Shown here one piece after another: positions 54,051 to 61,724 of a stretch of DNA of 64,000 nucleotides; within the stretch, counting starts at the first letter, position 1, and every line of letters starts with the position of its first letter. Source of the DNA: Ferruginibacter sp. (lineage in GTDB: Bacteria; Bacteroidota; Bacteroidia; Chitinophagales; Chitinophagaceae); contig JAEUVU010000001.1 of the NCBI GenBank assembly GCA_016786725.1, forward strand, positions 62,001-126,000. The letters run 5' to 3'. A program made the position numbers and the translations under genes. The notes below the pieces were generated by a model. It ran no database searches and was not told where the DNA came from. It saw nothing but the letters and a program-made list of their open reading frames with translations.

Positions 54051-55679
54051 TTATAAGAGATTAACTTGCTTTCCCATCTCTGCAGCAATTGCTGCATTCA
54101 CTTTACTTAGTACCCTGCGTATATCGCCATTGGTTTTAACAGCAGCCCTGGGCGTACGTGGCAGTTTGCGTTTTTTTTCCTGGTGCAGCAATGCATTCAC
54201 CATGGCATGCTGCAGGTGGTTAGGCTCATCATCGTCTTTATCATATTCGGTTGAAGCTGCCAGTTCCTGAAGGTCTTCGGCGCTCATGGTTATTTCTGGC
54301 CAGGGCTCTGTACGCATCGCATCTGCAAACAACTGTGTTGAAGCTGTGAACGGCAGCACACTGGCATCACGATTAGTTAAATGGCCCAGGTTCCATTTAT
54401 CGCAGAGGGTGCGTATGAAAGAAGTGTGTTCAAATGGTTCGTTCACGATCGTATTCGGGTTTATCCATGAAGAGATCATCACCGTTGGTACCCGTATACC
54501 CGGCCTGTTAAAACCAAAGCCCATCTGGCCTTTGCTGTTATCGGGCGGTACCGCGGTTGATGGTGGTGGTACATGATCGTAGCAGCCGCCATGTTCATCA
54601 AAAGTGATGATGAGCAGGGTATTATCCCTGTATTGTTTGCTGTTGCGTATGGTATTGTAAACATCTAATATCAGTTTTTCGCCCAGCTTAAGTGTGGCGG
54701 GTACCGATTTTTTACTCTCCGAAAAAGGGTGCATATCATTATGCCTGAACATAAACTGCGGCTCCAGGAAACTGTATTGGGGCAAACTTCCTGCACTTAC
54801 ATCATTTTGAAAATCTTTAAACTCTTTGGTACCCCACACATATTTATCGCCATGCACCAATGCGGTAAGGCTGAGCGGCCATATGTGCGAATAGATGTTC
54901 CAGGAAATATTGTTTTTACTCATCCGGTCAAAGATGGTTTCCCTGCTCCACACATGGCGTACCCAGGAATGCATTTCTGTAAAGTCGTCAAATATTTTGG
55001 TGAGCCAGCAGTCACCATACTCCTCAAGCGGGTTAATTACTTTACCGCCTGAAGTGGCTGCATGAAAGAATGCCCGGTTGCACCAGGTTTGGCTGGGTAC
55101 CGAGCAAAACCAGTGGTCAAAAACTGCAAACCCTTTTGCCAGCCCACTCAGTACAGGCACCTGCTTATTATCAAAGCACTGCATTATCACTTTGTATTGA
55201 TCGTAAGTAACCTTGCTGAGCGGTTCACCATTAAAGGTACTCTGCAGGTTACTGATATAATCTTTTATAAAACCATCCATTGCTGCCTTGTTGGGAACAG
55301 GACTGGGCAGGTTATAAGGCTTCTTCATCTGGTAGGCCAGTTTGCCCTGGTTCTGTTTATCAATATGGCCAAACAGTTGCGTATTTATGTGTGGGTACTC
55401 TTCACCTGGGTCTGGGTAGGGCTGTGTAAGATCGTTGCCCACATAAACCTGTAGTGGTGTACCTCCTTTACCTTCGCCCATATAATCAGGTATCATATTA
55501 TAATAGGGCGGGTTGCCAAAATTCAATCCTGCAAACTGTTTACCATCCGGCAGGTCGCCCTGGTTATATAAATAACCAAGCAGGTTATCAAAAGAGCGGT
55601 TCTCCATCATAAGCACAACCACATGCTCAAATTTGTTGAGGTTATTTATTGCATCAGCAGCCTGGCCGGGTGTTGACAT
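54051..55679 (-). CDS. phospholipase C-type phosphoesterase family protein
   Basis: A 542-aa hydrolase of the bacterial phospholipase C/acid phosphatase family (phosphoesterase). FEHVVVLMMENRSFDNLLGY is the N-terminal signature with metal-binding Glu-Asn. Then PVLSGLAKGFAVFDHWFCSVPSQTWCNRAF (split over strands), TLLIITFDEHGGCYDHVPPP with the second metal-binding Asp-Glu-His, and FGFNRPGIRVPTVMISSW, all typical. There is no export signal, unlike most secreted phospholipases C, so it may be cytoplasmic or exported by another route. The C-terminus is basic (KKRKLPRTPRAAVKT). Confidence 0.88.
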   Translation of the reverse strand: MSTPGQAADAINNLNKFEHVVVLMMENRSFDNLLGYLYNQGDLPDGKQFAGLNFGNPPYYNMIPDYMGEGKGGTPLQVYVGNDLTQPYPDPGEEYPHINTQLFGHIDKQNQGKLAYQMKKPYNLPSPVPNKAAMDGFIKDYISNLQSTFNGEPLSKVTYDQYKVIMQCFDNKQVPVLSGLAKGFAVFDHWFCSVPSQTWCNRAFFHAATSGGKVINPLEEYGDCWLTKIFDDFTEMHSWVRHVWSRETIFDRMSKNNISWNIYSHIWPLSLTALVHGDKYVWGTKEFKDFQNDVSAGSLPQYSFLEPQFMFRHNDMHPFSESKKSVPATLKLGEKLILDVYNTIRNSKQYRDNTLLIITFDEHGGCYDHVPPPSTAVPPDNSKGQMGFGFNRPGIRVPTVMISSWINPNTIVNEPFEHTSFIRTLCDKWNLGHLTNRDASVLPFTASTQLFADAMRTEPWPEITMSAEDLQELAASTEYDKDDDEPNHLQHAMVNALLHQEKKRKLPRTPRAAVKTNGDIRRVLSKVNAAIAAEMGKQVNLL

Positions 55680-56034
55680 GGAATTAAGTTTTAGATTTTA
55701 AAAATGATGAATCAATATACATGATATTATTTTATTATAAAAATTGAACCGAAAATTTATCAACCTGATCCGGGGCAATAGTAAAAATTAAAAGACAGGA
55801 TGCTGGTTCTCAATCCGGAAGTGTAAAGTATTAGATGCAGGAGTTTTAAGGCATAGGGGTTTCGCAAAGAGATGCCTGTACTATTGCAGGATTATTGTGA
55901 AAAGTTGCTAAAACAAAAAACTGTACAGATTAAAATCCAAAAACGGCGGCGGGAGTTTTATAAATATTGCCGTTTGTATTTCCGGAACTAATCTGTACAG
56001 CTTTTTCATTATTAAAATACTATCTTTTTGCTTG
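55680..56034. other. 355-bp intergenic region with a large nested inverted repeat
   Basis: Between two leftward genes. It holds a degenerate GGGGTTTCGCAAAG segment (55856-55869) like the hairpin repeats, and the nested inverted repeat at 55921-56000. No coding region seen. Confidence 0.5.
55921..56000. terminator. extended nested hairpin downstream of the 56035 gene
   Basis: CTGTACAGATTA (55921-55932) is a perfect complement of TAATCTGTACAG (55989-56000), and inside them AAACGGC (55941-55947) pairs with GCCGTTT (55969-55975). On the - strand the structure is followed by TTTTTTGTTTT, so it may end the transcript of the gene at 56035; its size is unusual for a terminator. Confidence 0.55.
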
Positions 56035-56961
56035 TCAGGGTTTGGCAAAATCTACGGTTGGTCTTATCGAAAACGGCAAACTTGCATAGGCGCCGGGATA
56101 GAAACAGGCAGCGCCACCATCGGTAAGCAACGTGTTATTGAAATCGCCGGTGATAAACTTATTGATACAGCCGCAATCGAAGTGGAAACCCATTTCGGGA
56201 GCGCCCACACCGCCCGGAGAAATTACACCGGAATAAACACAGCTGGCTCCCAGCAGGCCGGTACCCGTATTTACATTATATACCCTGCCGTTGGGCCCGG
56301 TCATACGCATTACAAACAAGCGTCCGTTACAGTCAAACGTGAGTCCTCTTAAATTAATCCCCAATGGCACTGTATTGGCCAGGCAGGTTACCGAAGGGAA
56401 TCCCCCAACATTGATGATCACAATGCGATTGTTGCCGGCTACCGTGGTACTTGAATTGATGGCATAATACCTGCCTGTTGCCGGGTCTCTTTCAATGTCT
56501 GAAAGATTCAGGTTTGTAATGCATCCCGGTGCAATTGCTGCGGCTGATGCTACATTAGGATCGCCGATTGCAAACTTGATGAGTTGGTTGGGGAAATTAC
56601 CGCCGTTGGTAACGCCCCATGCAGTTCCGCTTGCCGGGTCAACTGCCAGTCCCGACATTTTGAGTACTGGTACGCCACCAACACGCACGATATTATCGCC
56701 CATAGAGCCTATTACCGGAACTACTAAAACCGGCCCGGCGCTGGGTGAACCTGTAATTTTATAAATAAGTGAATTGCCGTTTGACGGGTCTAATGCAAGG
56801 TTGTAGTAACCCGGCTGGCAGGCAGCAGCAGCCTCAGCCGCTTCTGCTTTGCCTGAAACACCGGCAGGGTTATTTTCCTGATTTACCTCTTCACTTTTTC
56901 TGCAACTGCTGAAGAAAAGAGCAGCGGCGGTTATCGCCGCTAAGAATAATGTCTTTTTCAT
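56035..56961 (-). CDS. lipoprotein with propeller-like domain
   Basis: A 308-aa lipoprotein (lipobox ALFFSSCRKS). The mature part has the look of a beta-propeller or DUF4394-like protein: GYYNLALDPSNGNSLIY, LKMSGLAVDPASGTAWGVTNGG, LSDIERDPATGRYYAINSS and LRGLTFDCNGRLFVMRM are four similar blades of the form L-x-x-D-P-x-x-G-x-x-Y/W-x-I/V. Cys pairs (ACQPGYY, CVYSG, CGC) may form disulfides. Function unknown. Confidence 0.7.
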   Translation of the reverse strand: MKKTLFLAAITAAALFFSSCRKSEEVNQENNPAGVSGKAEAAEAAAACQPGYYNLALDPSNGNSLIYKITGSPSAGPVLVVPVIGSMGDNIVRVGGVPVLKMSGLAVDPASGTAWGVTNGGNFPNQLIKFAIGDPNVASAAAIAPGCITNLNLSDIERDPATGRYYAINSSTTVAGNNRIVIINVGGFPSVTCLANTVPLGINLRGLTFDCNGRLFVMRMTGPNGRVYNVNTGTGLLGASCVYSGVISPGGVGAPEMGFHFDCGCINKFITGDFNNTLLTDGGAACFYPGAYASLPFSIRPTVDFAKP

Positions 56962-57316
56962 TTTTAACTAATTGAATTTTGAACTTACAGTAACGTTAGT
57001 AAGTATCACGTTCTGCATAGTTGAAGGTTGGATTACTTTATGGGGAAGATAGTATTTGATGAAAATATATACAAAACAAGTGCCATTTATAGAAAATGTT
57101 AATATCTTTTCAGGGGGATAATATTGCAGCAAATGACTTTGTTAAAACGAAAGCTGCTTTTTATTGCCTGGGCTTTAGCAATGGTATATTTTAATTTCAG
57201 GATAGATTTTTAGGAAACAATTTAGGGTGGATATAAAGGAAGATAATGGCTTACAGGCCAGTCATTAATCACTATCAGGCTGCAGAAATTAGCCTGAAAA
57301 GAAATCAATACATCTG
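56962..57316. other. 355-bp intergenic region, nothing recognised
   Basis: Between two leftward genes. Only a weak CAGGCT/AGCCTG inverted repeat (57277-57297) near the stop of the 57317 gene is seen; it could be a terminator. No ORF above 20 codons is supported. Confidence 0.5.
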
Positions 57317-58651
57317 TTAAAATATCTGGGCCCTGGTTGTTTCATTAACCGTTGTAGCCGGGTTTACCAGGTTTACAATGCTGGATCGTATCATGCCAAT
57401 GCCTTTTGCAAACCATCTTTCTTCTTCAGCTACGGGTATATCACCCAGGCCAATAACGGTAGCAGTGTAAGTATATTTCATCCTTATCACATTATTATAT
57501 GTAATGGATGCAACGGTCTGTGTTTCGCCCTTGGCCAGTATCAGCGCATCTACCCGGATGTTTGACAGCGGAAAGCCCATGGCAACATTGGGGCCAAAGT
57601 TTTTAAACCAGGTAAAATTTACAGCTTTTGTAGAATCCAAAACCATGTATTCCTGGTTGATGGGGTTATCCAATACACCCAGGTTACCATCAATGTATTG
57701 ATAGTATTCACCACCGTTCTTGCGGTTGTAAATCGAATCGGTAGGTGTGCCATTGTCTTTTACTTCAAAAATTTTATAACTGTTGGCGCCAAATGTTTTT
57801 GAGTTGGCACTCACCTGCACATAGGTAGTATCGGATGGGGTGCCTCCAACCAGTTTAGCGCTCCAGTTACTGTTAGTTGTTTGCGGCACATAATCTAAAT
57901 TAGGTGGCGGCGGCGCTGCTGCCACATTAATAGCAAACGAACAAACAGCGCCTCCGCTGGCTACCCTGTAATTATAGGGTGGCGGGCTTACCGCTACCGG
58001 TGTGCCGCCTGCAGTTAAAGTAACCTGTGTGTTGCCGGCAGCAGCAAATGTGCCGGAACCGGAAAAAAACACGCCATTAACGGTATCGCTGTTAATTGTC
58101 CACGGGCCGGGAATAGTTACCGCTACATTAAGAGTAACGGTATGCTGTGCACCAACAGGCGAGCCTGCAGTATATACACCGGTGCCGAACGCAGTACCGG
58201 CGCAGGTAAAAGTATAGGCAGCGGGTGGTGTTGTTGTGGCGTTTACATACACATCAATTTTGCAAACACTTGTTCCAAAAGTGAAAGTAAAAGTGTGGGC
58301 ACCGGCTGTAGTGGGTGTACCAAAAGCCCTTATTTGAATGGTGTTGATACCTTTTGATGTTACTGTACCTGAGCCGCTAAAATAAAAACCGCCTACAGTA
58401 TCGCTCTTTATAATGTAAGTGCCTGTTTTAGTAATATCTGCATAAAGCTCTATAATATCTGTTGCTTTTAAAACTGAATCTTTTGTAAAAGAACCAAATA
58501 TTAAACCGGGTAAACAAATTCCCGAAGCAGATTTTAACGAACCAACAGCTTTTCCATCATCAGCAACCCCATCAAAACTCAGTTCTTTCTGGCAGGAACT
58601 GAAAAGGATTACAGCAGTAACCAATAACATGTAATGTATTAAATACTTCAT
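57317..58651 (-). CDS. lipoprotein with two Ig-like repeats
   Basis: A 444-aa lipoprotein (lipobox VILFSSCQKE). Two similar modules of about 75 residues (roughly 60-135 and 150-235) share an internal pattern: a segment ending in IKSDTVGGFYFSGSGTVTS or INSDTVNGVFFSGSGTFAA, followed by a hydrophobic strand and a Cys-containing strand (SVCKIDV, AVCSFAI). A proline-rich linker (AAPPPP) leads to a C-terminal domain of about 190 residues with GGEYYQYIDGNLG and EERWFAKGIGMIRS, the latter like proteins annotated as putative lipoproteins of Chitinophagaceae. No enzyme motif. Confidence 0.7.
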   Translation of the reverse strand: MKYLIHYMLLVTAVILFSSCQKELSFDGVADDGKAVGSLKSASGICLPGLIFGSFTKDSVLKATDIIELYADITKTGTYIIKSDTVGGFYFSGSGTVTSKGINTIQIRAFGTPTTAGAHTFTFTFGTSVCKIDVYVNATTTPPAAYTFTCAGTAFGTGVYTAGSPVGAQHTVTLNVAVTIPGPWTINSDTVNGVFFSGSGTFAAAGNTQVTLTAGGTPVAVSPPPYNYRVASGGAVCSFAINVAAAPPPPNLDYVPQTTNSNWSAKLVGGTPSDTTYVQVSANSKTFGANSYKIFEVKDNGTPTDSIYNRKNGGEYYQYIDGNLGVLDNPINQEYMVLDSTKAVNFTWFKNFGPNVAMGFPLSNIRVDALILAKGETQTVASITYNNVIRMKYTYTATVIGLGDIPVAEEERWFAKGIGMIRSSIVNLVNPATTVNETTRAQIF

Positions 58652-58853
58652 ACAGCTTTTTTGAGAAATATAAATTTACAGTTTTTTACAGATAAGAACT
58701 TTGATGCTGCAGCCCAAATAAATTTACCTGTCCTAAAAAACAGGTAAAATCGCCTGTAAAATTAAGAATGTCTATTTATACTTTTAACCTGCTTACACTG
58801 TTGCGGCATTCTTTTTAGAAAAGACATTTTTTATTAACCATAAACCAACCAAC

Positions 58854-60338
58854 ATGAATAAGAACTACTGTTACGTGATTGCCGTATTGTTGCTGGCATC
58901 AACGTATATTGCCTGTAACAACAGCAGCGATAAGCCTGCAGATGAAGAACTCAGCCAGTCTGGCTTTACCATCCGCTTTATGCCAAGGCCGCCGGTTGAT
59001 ATTGATTCAAATGCCACTCCGGAGCAGTTGGCCAGCTTTGCCTGGGAAGAATTATTTGCCCTTAACTGGAAATCATCTTACCCGGCTAATGGCCTGCGTG
59101 ATTCTCCCGATACTACCTGGGATTATACACAGCCTTCACCCGACCTGGTGGTTTGGGAAACCTTTGGCCACCGTGCCGAACTGCGGCCATGGAGCAATGT
59201 GATGATGCCTTTTGATAAGCCGCCTCACTACAGTTATGGCATTACATTAAAACCACTGAACCCCGGTGATAAGCTTGACCTGTTTAATGTACTGGATGAG
59301 AACAACGAGATAGGCTCCTGCAACATGTATGCATTTTCAAAATCGGGTGGCCAGCCCGATCCGATGAACCTGGTAAGATACCAGGCCAAAGTGAACCGGG
59401 ATGAATATGAATACATCTTCAACAATTTTTCCGACTCGGCCAAACTGATAACGGCCAGGGCAAAAACACTTGCCCATATAAATAAGTATAAATCTTATGA
59501 TTCGCTGGGTACGCCCAATTCCTGCGACTGTAAGGATAAAACCGTTATCAACCTGCCTTGCGGAGGCAGTACAGATCCGGCAACCCAACGCATCATTATC
59601 GGGGCCATGGAAATAAAAACCGCCTGGAGGCCGCTTACCAGCCGGGATGATGCATCACAATTTCTTACACGTACGGTAGTAACTTTTATTCCGGATTCCG
59701 CCAATCCAAACACGGTGTATTATACCAATAAAGTGTATGGACTGATAGGCATGCACATCATTCACAAAACACGCAATAACGAAGATTTTGTTTTTGCAAC
59801 CTGGGAGCAGGTAAATGCAGAAAAAGACAGCATGGGTTATGTGTTGCTCAACAATGGACTTGATTCTGGAACCGTACACCCGGCATTTCCACGCCTGCAC
59901 CCGATAGCCTCTGTTACTGACTCTTCTACCGCCTATGCCCACCGGTTATTAAGGAAAAAAAATCCAAAGTCTGTTTTGCTTAATTACCGTTTGGTAGGTG
60001 TGCAGGCAAAGCCAGGCAACAACACCAGTGCCTACAGTTTCTTCCTGGCCAATGCAGTGGTTGAATCCGATTCTACCTTAGCCAATTTCCGGGGCAGTGG
60101 TATTGGTACGCCGCACAATGCCAAACCCAATATACTGTACCGCAATAATAATATGATCAGCATGGGCGGTTGCCAGGGATGCCACGGAGTGGCGCAGGTA
60201 GCATTGGGCACCGATCTTTCTTTTTTATTAGACAATGTTGGCAAGCCGGTTTTTACGCCTGATATATTAAATCAGCAGGCAGCGCTGGCACAACGTGCTG
60301 CTAAAATAAAAGTGCTTATAAAAGCTACAGGCCGTTAA
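58854..60338 (+). CDS. lipoprotein with a c-type haem motif (CxxCH)
   Basis: A 494-aa lipoprotein (lipobox TYIACNNSS). Near the C-terminus GGCQGCHGVAQ contains the CxxCH haem-c attachment motif; no Met ligand is clearly placed. Earlier segments, WEELFALNWKSSYP, WETFGHRAELRPWSN and ATWEQVNAEKDSMG, recur in Bacteroidota proteins often called cytochrome c family. A second Cys group (NSCDCKDKT) and CGGSTDP occur mid-protein. It suggests a periplasmic redox protein, single haem, with an unknown larger domain. Partner not seen. Confidence 0.65.
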   Translation: MNKNYCYVIAVLLLASTYIACNNSSDKPADEELSQSGFTIRFMPRPPVDIDSNATPEQLASFAWEELFALNWKSSYPANGLRDSPDTTWDYTQPSPDLVVWETFGHRAELRPWSNVMMPFDKPPHYSYGITLKPLNPGDKLDLFNVLDENNEIGSCNMYAFSKSGGQPDPMNLVRYQAKVNRDEYEYIFNNFSDSAKLITARAKTLAHINKYKSYDSLGTPNSCDCKDKTVINLPCGGSTDPATQRIIIGAMEIKTAWRPLTSRDDASQFLTRTVVTFIPDSANPNTVYYTNKVYGLIGMHIIHKTRNNEDFVFATWEQVNAEKDSMGYVLLNNGLDSGTVHPAFPRLHPIASVTDSSTAYAHRLLRKKNPKSVLLNYRLVGVQAKPGNNTSAYSFFLANAVVESDSTLANFRGSGIGTPHNAKPNILYRNNNMISMGGCQGCHGVAQVALGTDLSFLLDNVGKPVFTPDILNQQAALAQRAAKIKVLIKATGR

Positions 60339-60365
60339 GCAATATTTATAATGCTGCATATACTC

Positions 60366-60401
60366 AGCAAATAAGCCGGTGGTAACACCGGCTTATTTGC
60401 T
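60366..60401. terminator. perfect 16-bp bidirectional terminator hairpin
   Basis: AGCAAATAAGCCGGTG pairs exactly with CACCGGCTTATTTGCT around GTAA. It lies between the convergent haem-motif gene (stop 60338) and the WG-repeat gene (stop 60439) and should end both transcripts. Confidence 0.85.
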
Positions 60402-60438
60402 GTTAAATAAATTAAATCAAAATACAGGATTGCATTTT

Positions 60439-60903
60439 TCAGTTTTTTATATCCAGTATCATTTCCTGCCCGTCTTTTACAGCTCTTATTGCATTGTTTT
60501 TGCCAATAGTTATTTTCTCGTACTTATTATCAATAAGTATTTTACCCTGTTTGTTTATCATGCCTGCAAGCCCGTTGCGGCGGGTGATTGCAAAAGAGCC
60601 TTTAAAACTGCTGATAGATTCGTAAATATTAGGAACAATCACTTTGCCTTCCATATTCAGCATGCCCATTTTGCCATCTTTGGTAGTGTATGCTATGGCA
60701 TCGTTGCCAAAGGCGCCAATCTTATCATAAGTTGGTTTTACAATCTCCCTGCCATCCTGCGACAGCAGGCCGCAGTGCCCGTTTTTCCATACAATGGCAA
60801 GGCCTTTATTGAATTTACCTATCTTATCATATTGTTTGCTTACTTCCTGTGCATATGAGGTAAACATACATAGTGACAGGAAGAGTATGATCAGCTTTTT
60901 CAT
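60439..60903 (-). CDS. WG-repeat-like secreted protein
   Basis: A 154-aa protein with signal peptide (to FTSYAQ). It has about four WG-type (KWG) repeats: GLLSQDGREIVKPTYDKIGAF, then GMLNMEGKVIVPNIYESISSF and GMINKQGKILIDNKYEKI, in which the usual W-G pair is replaced by a Gly-Leu or Gly-Met. The repeats are beta-hairpins of a protein-binding surface. Family function unknown. Confidence 0.75.
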   Translation of the reverse strand: MKKLIILFLSLCMFTSYAQEVSKQYDKIGKFNKGLAIVWKNGHCGLLSQDGREIVKPTYDKIGAFGNDAIAYTTKDGKMGMLNMEGKVIVPNIYESISSFKGSFAITRRNGLAGMINKQGKILIDNKYEKITIGKNNAIRAVKDGQEMILDIKN

Positions 60904-61242
60904 GATGAGTATTATTAGGATGTTTGTTTTTAATACTTACAAGGTAAATCCACATATAAGAAGGTATAAATGACAGCAGGCATTGAAGCACATGATTGTT
61001 ATCAATAAATGTAAGGTTATACAACGCCTGTAAACCCACGAATACATCAGGAGGATTTCAATGTCTTTCTTATTTTGAAAATGTGATGTTTGCAAAATAC
61101 TGATGTTACAAAAAGCAATTTTTTTAAAGAAAAACTTTATTTTTTTTTGAATCTGGAAAAAAAAACTCATTTCTGTTGTCTTTAATGTCATTTGGCAGGA
61201 TTATTGTTTTGATGTTTAAACATTTAATGGTAAATTTATTTA
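60904..61242. other. 339-bp intergenic region, nothing recognised
   Basis: Divergent promoter region for the WG-repeat gene and the gene at 61243; very AT-rich, with long A and T runs (61120-61175). No ORF or clear hairpin. Confidence 0.4.
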
Positions 61243-61632
61243 GTGAAAAAAATAACTGCTATACTGTTTCTTTTCATCTACCTGTTTTATACAACAGGAA
61301 TTCACGAGTTGTTTAAGTTTAATGCACTCATTGATCATTTTCACCAAACCCGGGATCAGCAAGGGCCCCTAAGCTTTTCACAATTTCTGTTCATGCATTA
61401 TGTAACTGATGATCTAAATGACAGGGATAATGAACAGGATAAACAGTTACCTTTTAAATCTTCTGAAACCTGTGTTTCAAACAGTATGACATTTTGTATT
61501 CCGGTTCAGCCTTCACAGCCTTCAGCGGTTCGTTCTTTTATAATCTCCTGCCCGGCTAAAATATTTGCCCGGGATGTATTCATACATTCAGATTTCAACT
61601 CCAGCATCTGGCACCCTCCCCAGTTAGTATAG
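61243..61632 (+). CDS. small secreted protein resembling those near metal-efflux operons, GTG start
   Basis: A 129-aa protein with a GTG start at 61243 (no ATG is in frame nearby); KKITAILFLFIYLFYTTGIHELFKFNALIDHFHQ is a signal peptide followed by an amphipathic helix. Similar small proteins (a signal peptide with a HELFK..LI.HF motif, a HY...D...D..LPF middle, and a Cys pair) are common next to CzcC/CusC-type heavy-metal efflux genes in Bacteroidota. No efflux gene is present in the window. Metal-binding residues may include the His pairs and SETCVSNS, SCPAK Cys. Confidence 0.6.
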   Translation: MKKITAILFLFIYLFYTTGIHELFKFNALIDHFHQTRDQQGPLSFSQFLFMHYVTDDLNDRDNEQDKQLPFKSSETCVSNSMTFCIPVQPSQPSAVRSFIISCPAKIFARDVFIHSDFNSSIWHPPQLV

Positions 61633-61724
61633 TAATATCACGGCCTGTGTCAATAGCAGCCTGTAATGGGCTATGGCTGTACGTACTTGTTGAATAAATT
61701 ACTTTACTGCTTAAATCAATTAAA

